NCBI RefSeq assembly: GCF_028682175.1
Contig: NZ_JANHKS010000002.1
Location: forward strand, 62,001-126,000
From: Pseudomonas putida
GTDB taxonomy: Bacteria; Pseudomonadota; Gammaproteobacteria; Pseudomonadales; Pseudomonadaceae
DNA: 64,000 bases
Direction: 5' to 3'
The position numbers and the translations under genes were made by a program. Positions 15,960-24,399 of this stretch are shown piece by piece. Numbering within the stretch: position 1 is the stretch's first letter; each line of letters begins with the position of its first letter. The notes under the pieces were generated by a model. The model saw only the letters and a program-made list of their open reading frames with translations. It did no database searches and had not been told where the DNA came from.

Positions 15960-17876
15960 CTATTGGCCGTGGGCCGATCCCTGCCGGGCAATGCCGTGCT
16001 GCTTGAGTTTGCGATACAAGGTATTGCGGCTGATTCCCAGACGCTCGGCCACCCGGCCGATGTGCCAGTGCTCCTCGTCGATCAGCGTCAACAGGGTCTG
16101 TCGCTCTGAAGTGCCGAGCGGATCCTCCCCCAATGTACGCGGCGTAGTTGCTCCCGGCAGCAGTTCGACGACGTCTTCGAGGCTGACGCGCCCTTCCCAT
16201 GCCAGTGCCACGAGAGTGCGCAGACAGGTGCGCAGTTGGCGCACGTTGCCAGGCCAGGGTTGTGCCAACAGATGCTCGCGCACGCCCGGCTCCAGGGTGA
16301 TCGCGCTGCCCGCCGCCTCTTCACGCAGCAACAGATCGAGCAGGCTGCCTTTGTCCGAGCGTTCACGCAGGGGCGGCAGTTGCACGGTGAACCCGCCCAG
16401 CCGGTAAAACAGGTCTTCACGAAAACGCCCTTCGGCCACGCTGGCTTGCAGGTCCTGATGGCTGGCGCTGATCAGCCGCACATCCACCGCACGGGCCGTT
16501 GCGCTGCCCAGGGGCACCACCTGACGCTCTTCCAGCACCCGCAGCAAACGGGTTTGCAGGGCCAGGGGCATGTCGCCGATTTCGTCGAGAAACAGGATGC
16601 CGCCATGGGCCTGCTCGAGCTTGCCGACCATGCCCTCCTTTCGCGCCCCGGTGAAACTGCCGCCGCGATAGCCGAACAGTTCGCTCTCGATCAGTGTCTC
16701 GGGAATGGCCGCGCAATTGATCGCTACAAACGGCTGACGCGCCCGGGAGCTGGCGCGGTGCAGCGCTGCGGCGAACGCCTCCTTGCCGGTGCCGGTTTCG
16801 CCATGCAGGAACACCGGCACGTCCCGCTCCAGCACCCGCAATGCGCGGGACAGTCCGCGCTGCAGACGCGGGTCTTCGAGGCACACTCGGGTGTCGAGGA
16901 TTTTTGGCAGCTCGGCCGCAGGTCTTGCGGGGGTGCGAACCGGCTCGCGCAACTGGCCATAGAACAGGCGCCCGTCAGCCAGGCGCAGCGGCCAGCACAG
17001 GCCTGGCTGCGGGCTGGCCTGGGCGAGCAACTGCTCAAGGGGCGATTCGAGCAGCAGCGTCAAGGGTTGTCCAACCAACTGCTCACGGGCCAGCCCCAAC
17101 AGATCCAGCGCCGCCTGATTGACCGAACAGATCCGCGCAGTGTCGTCAAAACTCAACAAGCCCTCCCCCAACAACCCGACGAACCGCGCCTCGGGGTGAA
17201 ACCGCAACAGATAGCGATGGGGCTCGTGACCGAGGAAAAAACAGTTTTCGATCAGCTTGGCGGAAAGATTGGTCAAGGCCATGGCCTGGAAGCGCTGGTG
17301 CAGGCTGTGCTCTTCACGGGCGCTGGACAGGTTGAGCACCGCCAGCAGTTCGCCGCGCGCGTCGAAGATGGGGCTTGCCGAGCAGGTCAGGCCCGCGTGA
17401 CGGCCACGGAAATGTTCATCCCGGCGGATCGTCACATGCTGACGTTCCACCAGGCAGGTGCCCACGCCATTGGTGCCTTCGATGTCCTCGCTCCACATCG
17501 CGCCCATCCACAGCCCGGCGCGCTGGAAATCCACCCGCTCGGCCTCGTTGAACACACTGTCGATCACCACGCCCTGGGCGTCGGTCAGCAGCACCACATG
17601 GCCGTCGCCACCCAGCTGCTGATGCAGGCTGCTCATCTGCCAGCGGGCCACGGCAATGATGTGTTCCAGCGGCGCACGGTGATCCTGCAAGCGCGGGTGT
17701 TCGACCACATTGGGCGCACGCTGGCTGGCCGGATCGAGCTGGTGCTGGTCCAGGCATCGGCGCCATGAGCGGGTGATGGCGGCGTCGGCCATCGGACCAT
17801 GGCCCTGCGTCTGGGCCGAGCCATGCACCGCTTGCAGCACCTGCTGGGCATGGGCGCTGATCAAGGCAGATGTCAT
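15960..17876 (-). CDS. Sigma-54-dependent activator of the AcoR type
   Basis: The 638-residue protein has an N-terminal GAF-like sensor (about residues 65-220, with VVIDSVFNEAE and EGTNGVGTCL). A PAS-like segment follows (about 235-310). The AAA+ domain has Walker A GETGTGKE (359-366), the sigma-54 contact loop written GSFTGA (406-411, Ser in place of the common Ala) and Walker B FLDEIGD. A Fis-type helix-turn-helix closes the protein (AERLGISRNTLYRKLK). This is the AcoR architecture used to activate acetoin, alcohol or ketone catabolism. It is divergent from a flavin monooxygenase gene preceded by a -24/-12 promoter, which is its probable target. ATG 17876 is used; the frame extends upstream to 18023 without support. 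Confidence 0.92.
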   Translation of the reverse strand: MTSALISAHAQQVLQAVHGSAQTQGHGPMADAAITRSWRRCLDQHQLDPASQRAPNVVEHPRLQDHRAPLEHIIAVARWQMSSLHQQLGGDGHVVLLTDAQGVVIDSVFNEAERVDFQRAGLWMGAMWSEDIEGTNGVGTCLVERQHVTIRRDEHFRGRHAGLTCSASPIFDARGELLAVLNLSSAREEHSLHQRFQAMALTNLSAKLIENCFFLGHEPHRYLLRFHPEARFVGLLGEGLLSFDDTARICSVNQAALDLLGLAREQLVGQPLTLLLESPLEQLLAQASPQPGLCWPLRLADGRLFYGQLREPVRTPARPAAELPKILDTRVCLEDPRLQRGLSRALRVLERDVPVFLHGETGTGKEAFAAALHRASSRARQPFVAINCAAIPETLIESELFGYRGGSFTGARKEGMVGKLEQAHGGILFLDEIGDMPLALQTRLLRVLEERQVVPLGSATARAVDVRLISASHQDLQASVAEGRFREDLFYRLGGFTVQLPPLRERSDKGSLLDLLLREEAAGSAITLEPGVREHLLAQPWPGNVRQLRTCLRTLVALAWEGRVSLEDVVELLPGATTPRTLGEDPLGTSERQTLLTLIDEEHWHIGRVAERLGISRNTLYRKLKQHGIARQGSAHGQ

Positions 17877-17986
17877 TGTTCTTGTTCTCCGCTGCGATTG
17901 CGACACAACTTGAATGGGCAGCTTAGAACAAATGCCGCGGCATGGGCGCATTACCGGTCGGTTATCGTCACCAGCGCTGCAGGGGT

Positions 17987-17997
17987 GACAATTTGTC
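17987..17997 (+). promoter_or_regulatory. Candidate upstream activator site (dyad) for the AcoR-type regulator
   Basis: GACAATTTGTC is a dyad with 5-bp arms around a single T, about 100 bp upstream of the -24/-12 promoter. That is the normal distance for a sigma-54 enhancer site. The motif resembles the TGACA/TGTCA half-sites bound by Fis-type activators, but only one clear copy is seen. Confidence 0.4.
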
Positions 17998-18097
17998 CTG
18001 CGCCATTCCCGAATTCGTGACATTCACGCCGGCGGCATCCCCGCCGTCGTCTGGCAGATCGGCTCGCACGCCCTCTACAAAGCGCCTTTCAGCGAGA

Positions 18098-18113
18098 TGG
18101 CCCGGCCCTTGCT
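18098..18113 (+). promoter_or_regulatory. Sigma-54 (-24/-12) promoter
   Basis: TGGCCCGGCCCTTGCT matches the TGGCACG-N4-TTGCW consensus at all conserved positions except A to C in the first block, with correct GG-to-GC spacing. Transcription would begin about 12 bases further on, giving a leader of roughly 30 bases to the ATG at 18157. Confidence 0.75.
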
Positions 18114-18156
18114 GACAGCCCTGTCGCCACAAAAACAAAAAACAGGGAGAAGCCCC

Positions 18157-19980
18157 ATGAATGTCGCGATTGAAACCCCGCTGCAGAACCCCACTGCCCA
18201 GCTCACCGACTGGCTCGAACGCCTGGAGCAATCGCTCGGCCAGGGCGATCTGGATGCCACCCTCGGCCTGTTCAGTGAAGAGTGCTACTGGCGAGACCTG
18301 CTGCTGTTCAGTTGGAACCTGGTCACTCTGGAAGGCAAGCCCGCCATCCGGGACATGCTCGAAACCCGCCTTGAACAGACTCGCCCCCAGAGCTGGAAAG
18401 TCGAAGGCGACGCCACGCTGGACAACGGCGTGCTCGAAGGCTGGATCAGCCTGGAAACCGATACCGCTCGCGGCAAGGGCTACGTGCGCCTCAAGGACGG
18501 CCTGTGCTGGACGCTGTTGACCACCATGCGTGAACTCAAGGGGTTCGAGGAACCCAACGGCCGCCGCCGCCCGCTTGGGGCCACCCACGGCCATGGCCAC
18601 CCTGACAAACGCAACTGGGCTGAGCGCCGCCGCGATGAAGAAGCCTCGCTGGGCATCACCACCCAGCCCTATTGCCTGATCGTCGGCGGCGGCCAAGGCG
18701 GCTTGGGCCTGGCGGCACGGCTCAAGCGCATGGGCGTGCCTACCCTGATCATCGACAAGGCCGAGCGCCCCGGCGATCAATGGCGCGGCCGCTACAAGTC
18801 GCTGTGCCTGCACGACCCGGTCTGGTACGACCACATGCCCTACCTGCCCTTCCCCGATCACTGGCCGGTGTTCACGCCCAAGGACCAGATCGGCGACTGG
18901 CTGGAGATGTACAGCAAAGTCATGGAGCTCAACTACTGGACCCGCACCGAGTGCATCGGCGCCAGCTTCGACGAGCAAAGCGGCACCTGGACCGTGGAAG
19001 TCCAGCGCAACGGCGAGCGACTGACCCTGCACCCGACCCAGTTGATCCTTGCCACCGGCATGTCCGGCGTTGCCAACGTGCCGAGCTATCCGGGCGCCGA
19101 AAGCTTCAAGGGCCAGCAGCATCATTCCAGCCGCCACCCCGGTGGCGATGCCTGGCGCGGCAAGCGCGCGGTGGTCATCGGCGCCAACAACTCGGCCCAC
19201 GACATCTGCGCGGACCTGGTAGAGAACGGCGCAGAGGTGACCATGGTCCAGCGCTCCTCGACCCACATCGTGCGCTCCGACAGCCTGATGGACCTGGTGT
19301 TCGGCGGGCTGTATTCAGAAGACGCCGTGGAAAGCGGGCTGACCACCGACAAGGCCGACATGCTGTTTGCCTCGATTCCGTACAAGGTCATGCCCAGCTT
19401 CCACCAGCCGGTATTCGACGCCATCAAGGAGCGTGACAAGGACTTCTACGAGGGCCTGAGCAAGGCCGGTTTCATGCTCGATTTCGGCGATGACGAATCG
19501 GGGCTGTTCATGAAGTACGTGCGCCGTGGCTCGGGCTATTACATCGACGTCGGCGCCTCGCAATTGATCGCGGACGGCACCATCAAGCTCAAGAGCGCGC
19601 CGGGGCTTGGCGTGGAGCGCATCGAAGCCGACGCCGTGGTGCTCAACGATGGCACCCGCCTGCCGGCTGACCTGATCGTCTATGCCACCGGCTACGGCTC
19701 GATGAATGGCTGGGCGGCGAAGCTGATCTCCCAGGAAGTCGCCGACAAGGTGGGCCGCTGCTGGGGGCTGGGTTCGGGCACCACCAAGGACCCAGGACCG
19801 TACGTGGGTGAGCTGCGCAACATGTGGAAGCCCACGCAACAGCAGAATCTGTGGTTCCACGGCGGCAACCTGCACCAGTCACGGCATTACTCGCTGTACC
19901 TGGCGCTGCAACTCAAGGCACGCTTCGAAGGGCTGCCGACCCCGGTGTTCGGGCTGGCCGAAACCCATCACCTGGGCTGA
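18157..19980 (+). CDS. Flavin-containing monooxygenase (NAD(P)/FAD-dependent), with N-terminal SnoaL/NTF2-like region
   Basis: The 607-residue protein begins with a region of about 130 residues resembling an NTF2-like fold (TLGLFSEECYWRDLLLFSWN). An FAD Rossmann loop VGGGQGGLGLAARLKR follows near residue 175, then a second nucleotide loop IGANNSAHDICADLVENG near residue 350. A late IVYATGYGSMNGW motif is typical of flavin monooxygenases. Related enzymes oxygenate small ketones, amines or aldehydes. Its sigma-54 promoter and the divergent AcoR-type activator suggest induction by a small carbonyl or alcohol compound. ATG 18157 follows GGGAG. Substrate not deducible. Confidence 0.88.
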   Translation: MNVAIETPLQNPTAQLTDWLERLEQSLGQGDLDATLGLFSEECYWRDLLLFSWNLVTLEGKPAIRDMLETRLEQTRPQSWKVEGDATLDNGVLEGWISLETDTARGKGYVRLKDGLCWTLLTTMRELKGFEEPNGRRRPLGATHGHGHPDKRNWAERRRDEEASLGITTQPYCLIVGGGQGGLGLAARLKRMGVPTLIIDKAERPGDQWRGRYKSLCLHDPVWYDHMPYLPFPDHWPVFTPKDQIGDWLEMYSKVMELNYWTRTECIGASFDEQSGTWTVEVQRNGERLTLHPTQLILATGMSGVANVPSYPGAESFKGQQHHSSRHPGGDAWRGKRAVVIGANNSAHDICADLVENGAEVTMVQRSSTHIVRSDSLMDLVFGGLYSEDAVESGLTTDKADMLFASIPYKVMPSFHQPVFDAIKERDKDFYEGLSKAGFMLDFGDDESGLFMKYVRRGSGYYIDVGASQLIADGTIKLKSAPGLGVERIEADAVVLNDGTRLPADLIVYATGYGSMNGWAAKLISQEVADKVGRCWGLGSGTTKDPGPYVGELRNMWKPTQQQNLWFHGGNLHQSRHYSLYLALQLKARFEGLPTPVFGLAETHHLG

Positions 19981-19988
19981 CGAAACGG

Positions 19989-20010
19989 TTGCCCGGCTCC
20001 GGCCGGGCAA
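19989..20010. terminator. Hairpin between convergent monooxygenase and LysE genes
   Basis: TTGCCCGG (19989-19996) pairs with CCGGGCAA (20003-20010) over a 6-base loop, nine bases after the monooxygenase stop and 12 bases from the end of the convergent LysE gene. It is suited to act in both directions, although T-runs are lacking. Confidence 0.5.
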
Positions 20011-20021
20011 TCGCCCTGCAT

Positions 20022-20642
20022 TCAGCGCTTGCTGAACGCCAGACGCGCCGCGAACAGCACGAAGATCATGCCCGTGGCGCGGTCCATCCAGGTAATGACC
20101 TGCGGACTGCGCAGTACACCGGCAAGAGGCTGCGAGGCGGCGATCAGCGCCAGCGACCAGAGCAACCCAAGCACCACATGAATGCTCACCAGACCGAAGG
20201 TCCAGGCCACCAGCGGCTGACCCTGCGGAATGAATTGAGGCAGAAAGGACACGTAGAAAATCCCGATCTTGGGATTGAGCAGATTGCCCAGCATCCCTTT
20301 CATGAACCAGTTTGCGTCCGGCTTTGCGGCAGTCGCCTCGGCAGCCAGCGAACGACGGGGGCGCCACAGCATGTTCAGCCCCAGCCAGGCGAGATAGCCC
20401 GCGCCGCAGAATTTCAGCACATTGAAGGCAAGCTCGGACACCGCGATCAACGCACCCAGTCCGAAAGCGACCGCCGCCCCCCACAACAGGCACCCGGCAT
20501 TGATACCCAGTGCCGCCCGAAAAGCCTGAACCCTGCCCTCCACCGTCGCGGTGCGCAACACCAGCGCGGTGTCCAGGCCAGGAGTGAGGGTCAGCACGGT
20601 GGCGGCCAGGGTAAAGGCCAGAATATTGTCGGCGATGGACAT
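20022..20642 (-). CDS. LysE/RhtB-family amino-acid exporter
   Basis: The 206-residue membrane protein has about six hydrophobic helices and the LysE/RhtB signature region near the N-terminus (ATVLTLTPGLDTALVLRTAT). The family motif GxLLNPKIGIFYVSFLPQF sits near residue 130. The family exports amino acids such as homoserine, threonine or lysine. ATG 20642 is preferred because it gives the normal family start; the frame continues to 20681 upstream. It converges on the monooxygenase gene and has no linked regulator. Substrate unknown. Confidence 0.88.
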   Translation of the reverse strand: MSIADNILAFTLAATVLTLTPGLDTALVLRTATVEGRVQAFRAALGINAGCLLWGAAVAFGLGALIAVSELAFNVLKFCGAGYLAWLGLNMLWRPRRSLAAEATAAKPDANWFMKGMLGNLLNPKIGIFYVSFLPQFIPQGQPLVAWTFGLVSIHVVLGLLWSLALIAASQPLAGVLRSPQVITWMDRATGMIFVLFAARLAFSKR

Positions 20643-20753
20643 GGTGCGGGGTCTCGACGGGATGAGCCCGAACGTTAACACGAGTGGTGTTCACCCGGCC
20701 TTCTCAGTATTCTGGCAGGCCCGCGCACGCACCATTGCCTCGAATCGAAAACC

Positions 20754-20915
20754 ATGAACCGTCAGAAGAAAATCAAGCAACTGCTCAAGGCCCACGCAAA
20801 AAAAGCCAGCGCCAAACTCGCGCCCAAGCGCAAATCGACCTACATCAGCAAGGCCGACCGTTTGAAGCTGGCGGCTGAAGCAGCGCCTGAGGCTGTAACT
20901 CCGTCCGAGGAATGA
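20754..20915 (+). CDS. Small basic protein, DUF2986-like
   Basis: A 53-residue frame begins MNRQKKIKQLLKAHAKKASA and ends in an acidic tail (APEAVTPSEE). The strongly basic N-terminal half, rich in Lys with the AHAKKA.AKLAPKRK pattern, matches the small DUF2986 proteins that are widespread in Pseudomonas and other gammaproteobacteria. Function is unknown. The first 14 codons are in a favourable high-GC coding pattern, and the gene lies between the LysE promoter region and a REP cluster. It is easily missed because it is so short. Confidence 0.78.
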   Translation: MNRQKKIKQLLKAHAKKASAKLAPKRKSTYISKADRLKLAAEAAPEAVTPSEE

Positions 20916-20946
20916 CCGCGCGGACCTGGCGGACCACCACGCTCGC

Positions 20947-21012
20947 GTAGCAGTCCGGCTTGTCGGCGTCGGCGACCTCAGGATCGCTCCCGCGGGCAAG
21001 CCCGGCTGCTAC
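20947..21012. repeat. REP pair
   Basis: GTAGCAGTCCGGCTTGTCGGCG on the left and an inverted CGCGGGCAAGCCCGGCTGCTAC on the right, separated by about 20 bases. The two arms are of different sub-variants, as in the cluster near 13.5 kb. Confidence 0.82.
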
Positions 21013-21055
21013 GGGGGTCGGGGTGCTCGCGGAATCTGGGCATGGCTGCCGTTCC

Positions 21056-21121
21056 GTAGCAGCACGGCTTGCCGGCGGGGGCGGACTCAAGATCGCCATC
21101 GCCGGCAAGCCGGACTGCTAC
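21056..21121. repeat. REP pair
   Basis: GTAGCAGCACGGCTTGCCGGCG and an inverted CGCCGGCAAGCCGGACTGCTAC, in tandem with the pair ending at 21012, between the DUF2986-like gene and the convergent acidic-protein gene. Confidence 0.82.
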
Positions 21122-21186
21122 GGGGATATCGCGCGATTTTGCGCACACCTCGGACGTGGCGCAACAATCCCTAACCCACTCCCACA

Positions 21187-21507
21187 TCAAGGATCGTTGC
21201 TGGTACGCGCCGGATGCGGCGGGTCGATCTGCGGATCGGCAAGATCCGGTGAGTCAGGGTCAAACCCCAACTCGTCATCGACGCCCTCCTTCTCTCCTGC
21301 CCCGGCGCCACCATTGTCGCGACCGGTTTGCGCATCCTGATCGGACCCAGGATTGCCCGGCGGAGGATTCCAGTCTTCAGGCCGCTCGCCGCTGCCCTGT
21401 TTGGGTTCGCTACTGGCCTGCTCAAGGCCCGACTCCTGGCCGGTATCGAATGATTTCTCGTCTGGGCCTGGGTACGCGGCATCTGGCCCGTTGTGGTCGA
21501 TAGACAT
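21187..21507 (-). CDS. Hypothetical acidic, disordered protein
   Basis: The 106-residue product is rich in Pro, Asp, Glu, Gly and Ser (for example GPDAAYPGPDEKSFD and PEDWNPPPGNPGSDQD), with no hydrophobic core or signal peptide. It is probably intrinsically disordered. The start is placed at ATG 21507 because GGGAG lies before it; the frame runs to 21537. Similar short Pro/Asp-rich proteins exist in Pseudomonas genomes, but I recognise no named family. Whether it is expressed cannot be told from sequence. Confidence 0.55.
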   Translation of the reverse strand: MSIDHNGPDAAYPGPDEKSFDTGQESGLEQASSEPKQGSGERPEDWNPPPGNPGSDQDAQTGRDNGGAGAGEKEGVDDELGFDPDSPDLADPQIDPPHPARTSNDP

Positions 21508-21762
21508 GGCAACTCTCCCATCAGTGACGCAGAACACCCGCGCCTATCATTCAGAGGAAATGCCCGAAGGGTAAGTGCACTTGATTCGACGGACGGGGCC
21601 TCAAGGCTCGATCAGTGACACACCGCACCCCGATGAAAAACCCTGAAAACCCACCTGCACGCCATACACTTTCAGGCTGCATAGACTTCACTGCTGTTCC
21701 CTCGGACGCTGTGCAACACTCGCCTGACTAATTACAAGACAGTTCGTGTGGTGGGGTCTGCT

Positions 21763-22446
21763 ATGAGTTCGCGTGTGCTTGAATTTGATTCACTGGTCAC
21801 TTCACGTCGGGCAGTTCGTGCATTTTTGCCAACGCCTGTGCCCAAGACCCTGATCAGCGAGATCCTCGACATCGCGCGCCTTGCCCCGAGCAATTCCAAT
21901 ATTCAGCCCTGGAATGTCCATGTACTGACCGGCGAGCCGAAGCAGGCACTGAGCGCTTTGCTGATGGCCGCACACAACGACCCCCATTCGGAACAGCTGA
22001 CCCATTTTCCAAGTGATCTTGGGCAACGATACCGCCAGCGTCAGGAGCTGTTCGGAGCGCTGTTCTATGGATTGCACCAGGTCGACAAATGCGATGCTGG
22101 CGCAAGAGCACGAGTCAGCGGATTGAACTTCGAATTCTTCGGCGCACCGGTGGGACTGATCTTCACCATCGATTCGAACCTGAAAAAATACAGCTGGGTC
22201 GACTACGGCATTTTCCTACAGACCCTGATGCTCAGCGCTCAGGCCCGGGGCCTTGCGACCTGCCCTCAAGTCTCCTTCGCTCGCTTTCAAAACCTGATCG
22301 GAGACTTCCTGCATCTGGACGACGGGCAGGAGATCGTGTGCGGCATGTCGCTGGGCTATGCCGACGACAACGCGCTGCTCAACTCGCTGCGCATGCCCCG
22401 CGCACGGTCCGAAGAGCTGGCGCGATTCATCGGCTTCGATCAGTAA
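21763..22446 (+). CDS. Nitroreductase-family FMN oxidoreductase (nitrobenzoate reductase-like)
   Basis: The 227-residue protein has the nitroreductase fold: SRRAVRAFLPTPVP at the N-terminus for FMN phosphate, RLAPSNSNIQPWNVHVLTG, then FFGAPVGLIFTID and a late EIVCGMSLGYAD. These blocks resemble the nitrobenzoate reductase (PnbA) group, which reduces nitroaromatics to hydroxylamines. A second member is at 28.8 kb. A flavin reductase gene follows 68 bp downstream. With the hydroxylaminobenzoate-lyase-like gene at 24.4 kb it suggests nitroaromatic-acid use, but no assay is implied. Start ATG 21763 (GGGG upstream); GTG 21748 is an alternative. Confidence 0.82.
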   Translation: MSSRVLEFDSLVTSRRAVRAFLPTPVPKTLISEILDIARLAPSNSNIQPWNVHVLTGEPKQALSALLMAAHNDPHSEQLTHFPSDLGQRYRQRQELFGALFYGLHQVDKCDAGARARVSGLNFEFFGAPVGLIFTIDSNLKKYSWVDYGIFLQTLMLSAQARGLATCPQVSFARFQNLIGDFLHLDDGQEIVCGMSLGYADDNALLNSLRMPRARSEELARFIGFDQ

Positions 22447-22513
22447 TCACGGGAACACTTCACCGTCCCCGTCTTCTGCGTTTCTTCAACCGCAACATGA
22501 GGTGTACATCAAG

Positions 22514-23095
22514 ATGGCAGTCAGAATCCTGGCCATGTGTGGCAGTGCGCGTGTAGGTTCCGTGAATCAGAAACTCCTGAATGTCGCCGTGCAAGGCGCA
22601 TTGGCAGCGGGAGCGGAAGTCACTGTGGTTTCACTGAGGGATTACCCTTTGCCGTTCTACGACAGCGACCTTGAGAAGGAACTGGGCGTTCCCGATCACG
22701 CCAGGCGCCTGCAAGCGTTGTTCAGCGAACACGATGCGCTGCTGGTCGCGTCACCTGACTACAACGGTGGCTATCCTGCGCTGTTGAAGAACACCATCGA
22801 CTGGATGAGCCGTCCGATTGCGCAAGTGCGCTCTGGCATGGCGCTGTTCGCCAATACCCCGGCGGCGGTGATCTCCGCATCGCCGGGGCCCATGGGCGGC
22901 ATCCGCTCGATGTTGGCGATGCGCGGCGTGTTGGAGAAACTTTGCGCATTGGTCATTCCTCAGAGCTTTACCTTGGGCCAGGCCTATCAGGCGTTCGGCG
23001 ACAACAACCAGTTGAACAACGAGACTGTTGCCGGCGAAGTCAAAGCCGTGGGTGAGGCACTGGTCAAGTGCTGCCGCGCTGTGCGCCAGGGCTGA
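22514..23095 (+). CDS. NADPH-dependent FMN reductase (flavodoxin-like)
   Basis: The 193-residue protein has the flavodoxin-like FMN loop MCGSARVGSVNQKLLNVAV and the SPDYNGGYPALLKNTIDW motif that marks NAD(P)H-dependent FMN reductases of the ChrR/SsuE class. A further ISASPGPMGGIRSMLAMR segment is typical of the family. Such enzymes supply reduced flavin or reduce quinones, chromate or nitro groups. Same strand and close spacing to the upstream nitroreductase suggest co-transcription. A REP pair follows it. Confidence 0.88.
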   Translation: MAVRILAMCGSARVGSVNQKLLNVAVQGALAAGAEVTVVSLRDYPLPFYDSDLEKELGVPDHARRLQALFSEHDALLVASPDYNGGYPALLKNTIDWMSRPIAQVRSGMALFANTPAAVISASPGPMGGIRSMLAMRGVLEKLCALVIPQSFTLGQAYQAFGDNNQLNNETVAGEVKAVGEALVKCCRAVRQG

Positions 23096-23114
23096 TTCAA
23101 CACTCGGTCCACGG

Positions 23115-23201
23115 GTAGCAGCACGGCTTGCCGGCGAGGCGATGTGTCTATGACGAAGATATCGCCTGACATACCGCTCCGCCGGCAAGCCGTGCTGCTA
23201 C
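23115..23201. repeat. REP pair
   Basis: GTAGCAGCACGGCTTGCCGGCG at the left and its inverted counterpart CGCCGGCAAGCCGTGCTGCTAC at the right, about 40 bases apart, in the convergent gap between the FMN reductase and a LysR gene. Confidence 0.83.
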
Positions 23202-23208
23202 GGGGAGA

Positions 23209-24198
23209 TCAGCTTTGCTGATTGACGATTGCATTGGCCGCCGCGCTGATCTGGCCATGCAGCCAGCGATGGGCCGGGTCGTTGTCGTTGCTGCTGTGCC
23301 AGACCATGTCCACCTGTTGCCGCGCCACGGGGTAAGGCAGTGGCTTGACCACAAATCCCAGGGTTCGGGCGAAGGTTCGGGCCAGTGGCAGCGGCATGAT
23401 TGCCACAAGCTCACTGTCTTCGAGCAGCATTGGGAGTGCCAGGAAATGAGGCAGCACAATCTGTCTGCGTACCGATAACCCGGCCTGTGCCAGGGCCTGT
23501 TCCAGCGCATTGCGATCATACATCTGCGCCTGTCGGGCGAGCCCTCGCTCCAGAATGTAGCCACTGAGCGCGCCCTCGCCATCCCCGCCCAGCGACACCA
23601 CCGCCAGCGGGTACCTGACCAGGTCCTGCAGCGTCACTGCGCCCGTGCCAAGGGGGTGCTGACGGCTGCACAACAGCACTTCCTCCTGCGACAGCAACGG
23701 TATCGTGCGCAGCCGGTCAGGCACGCTGCGATACGCGCCAATGGCCACGTCGATGCACCCCAGATCGATCTGCTCGGCCAGGTCCAGGCGGGTCGATGGG
23801 GTGATGATGAGATCGATGTCTGGCGCGGCCTGAGCCAACTGCCGGTTGAGTTGCGGCAGCAAGGTCGCGCAGATGTAGTCGTTGGCAGCCAGGGTGAATG
23901 AACGGCTGACGCTATGGGGTTCGAACGCCGAGGCGGCCTGCGCCAGGGCGTTGCTCATGTTGTTGAGCGCGTCACGCAACGGGCCGCTGATTTCGATGGC
24001 GAAACTGGTGGGCGTCATGCCCTTTGCCGTGCGCACGAAAATCTCCTGACCCAGGCCTTCACGCAGCCGTGACAAGGCGTGGCTGACCGCTGACTGACTC
24101 AGATGCAGACGCTGGCTGGCACGCAGCACACTGCGCTCCTGCATGACCGCGTCGAACACTCTTATCAAGTTCAGATCCAGCTTGTCGAAAGCAATCAT
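23209..24198 (-). CDS. LysR-family regulator (NahR/PnbR-like position)
   Basis: The 329-residue LysR protein starts MIAFDKLDLNLIRVFDAVMQ with a helix-turn-helix SQRLHLSQSAVSHALSRLR, the NahR/NodD-like N-terminal style, then an effector domain. It is divergent from the hydroxylaminobenzoate-lyase-like gene across a 201-bp region containing two perfect dyads. It therefore probably activates that gene and the downstream lyase/porin genes in response to an aromatic acid. A slightly long C-terminus (about 20 residues beyond typical) is the only oddity. Confidence 0.87.
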   Translation of the reverse strand: MIAFDKLDLNLIRVFDAVMQERSVLRASQRLHLSQSAVSHALSRLREGLGQEIFVRTAKGMTPTSFAIEISGPLRDALNNMSNALAQAASAFEPHSVSRSFTLAANDYICATLLPQLNRQLAQAAPDIDLIITPSTRLDLAEQIDLGCIDVAIGAYRSVPDRLRTIPLLSQEEVLLCSRQHPLGTGAVTLQDLVRYPLAVVSLGGDGEGALSGYILERGLARQAQMYDRNALEQALAQAGLSVRRQIVLPHFLALPMLLEDSELVAIMPLPLARTFARTLGFVVKPLPYPVARQQVDMVWHSSNDNDPAHRWLHGQISAAANAIVNQQS

Positions 24199-24249
24199 CA
24201 GGTATCAGTCACATTAAGGTGCGGTCGGTACGAACAATTGTGCCGTGAA

Positions 24250-24274
24250 TTGGAATCCAAGGTTCAATCGATTG
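24250..24274. promoter_or_regulatory. Candidate LysR operator (two adjacent dyads)
   Basis: TTGGAATCCAA (24250-24260) and CAATCGATTG (24265-24274) are perfect dyads in the divergent LysR/lyase promoter region, about 125-150 bp before the lyase start. Position and palindromic form fit a LysR recognition site; protein binding is inference. Confidence 0.45.
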
Positions 24275-24399
24275 CAAGCTGATATTCAAAGGCCCAGGCC
24301 ATATGAACAGCGTGCAATACGACTCTGCAGAATGATCGTTTTTTGCCTGTTCGCAACTATGGGAAATTATTGATTAATTAAACCCGTGAGGATTGGCAG

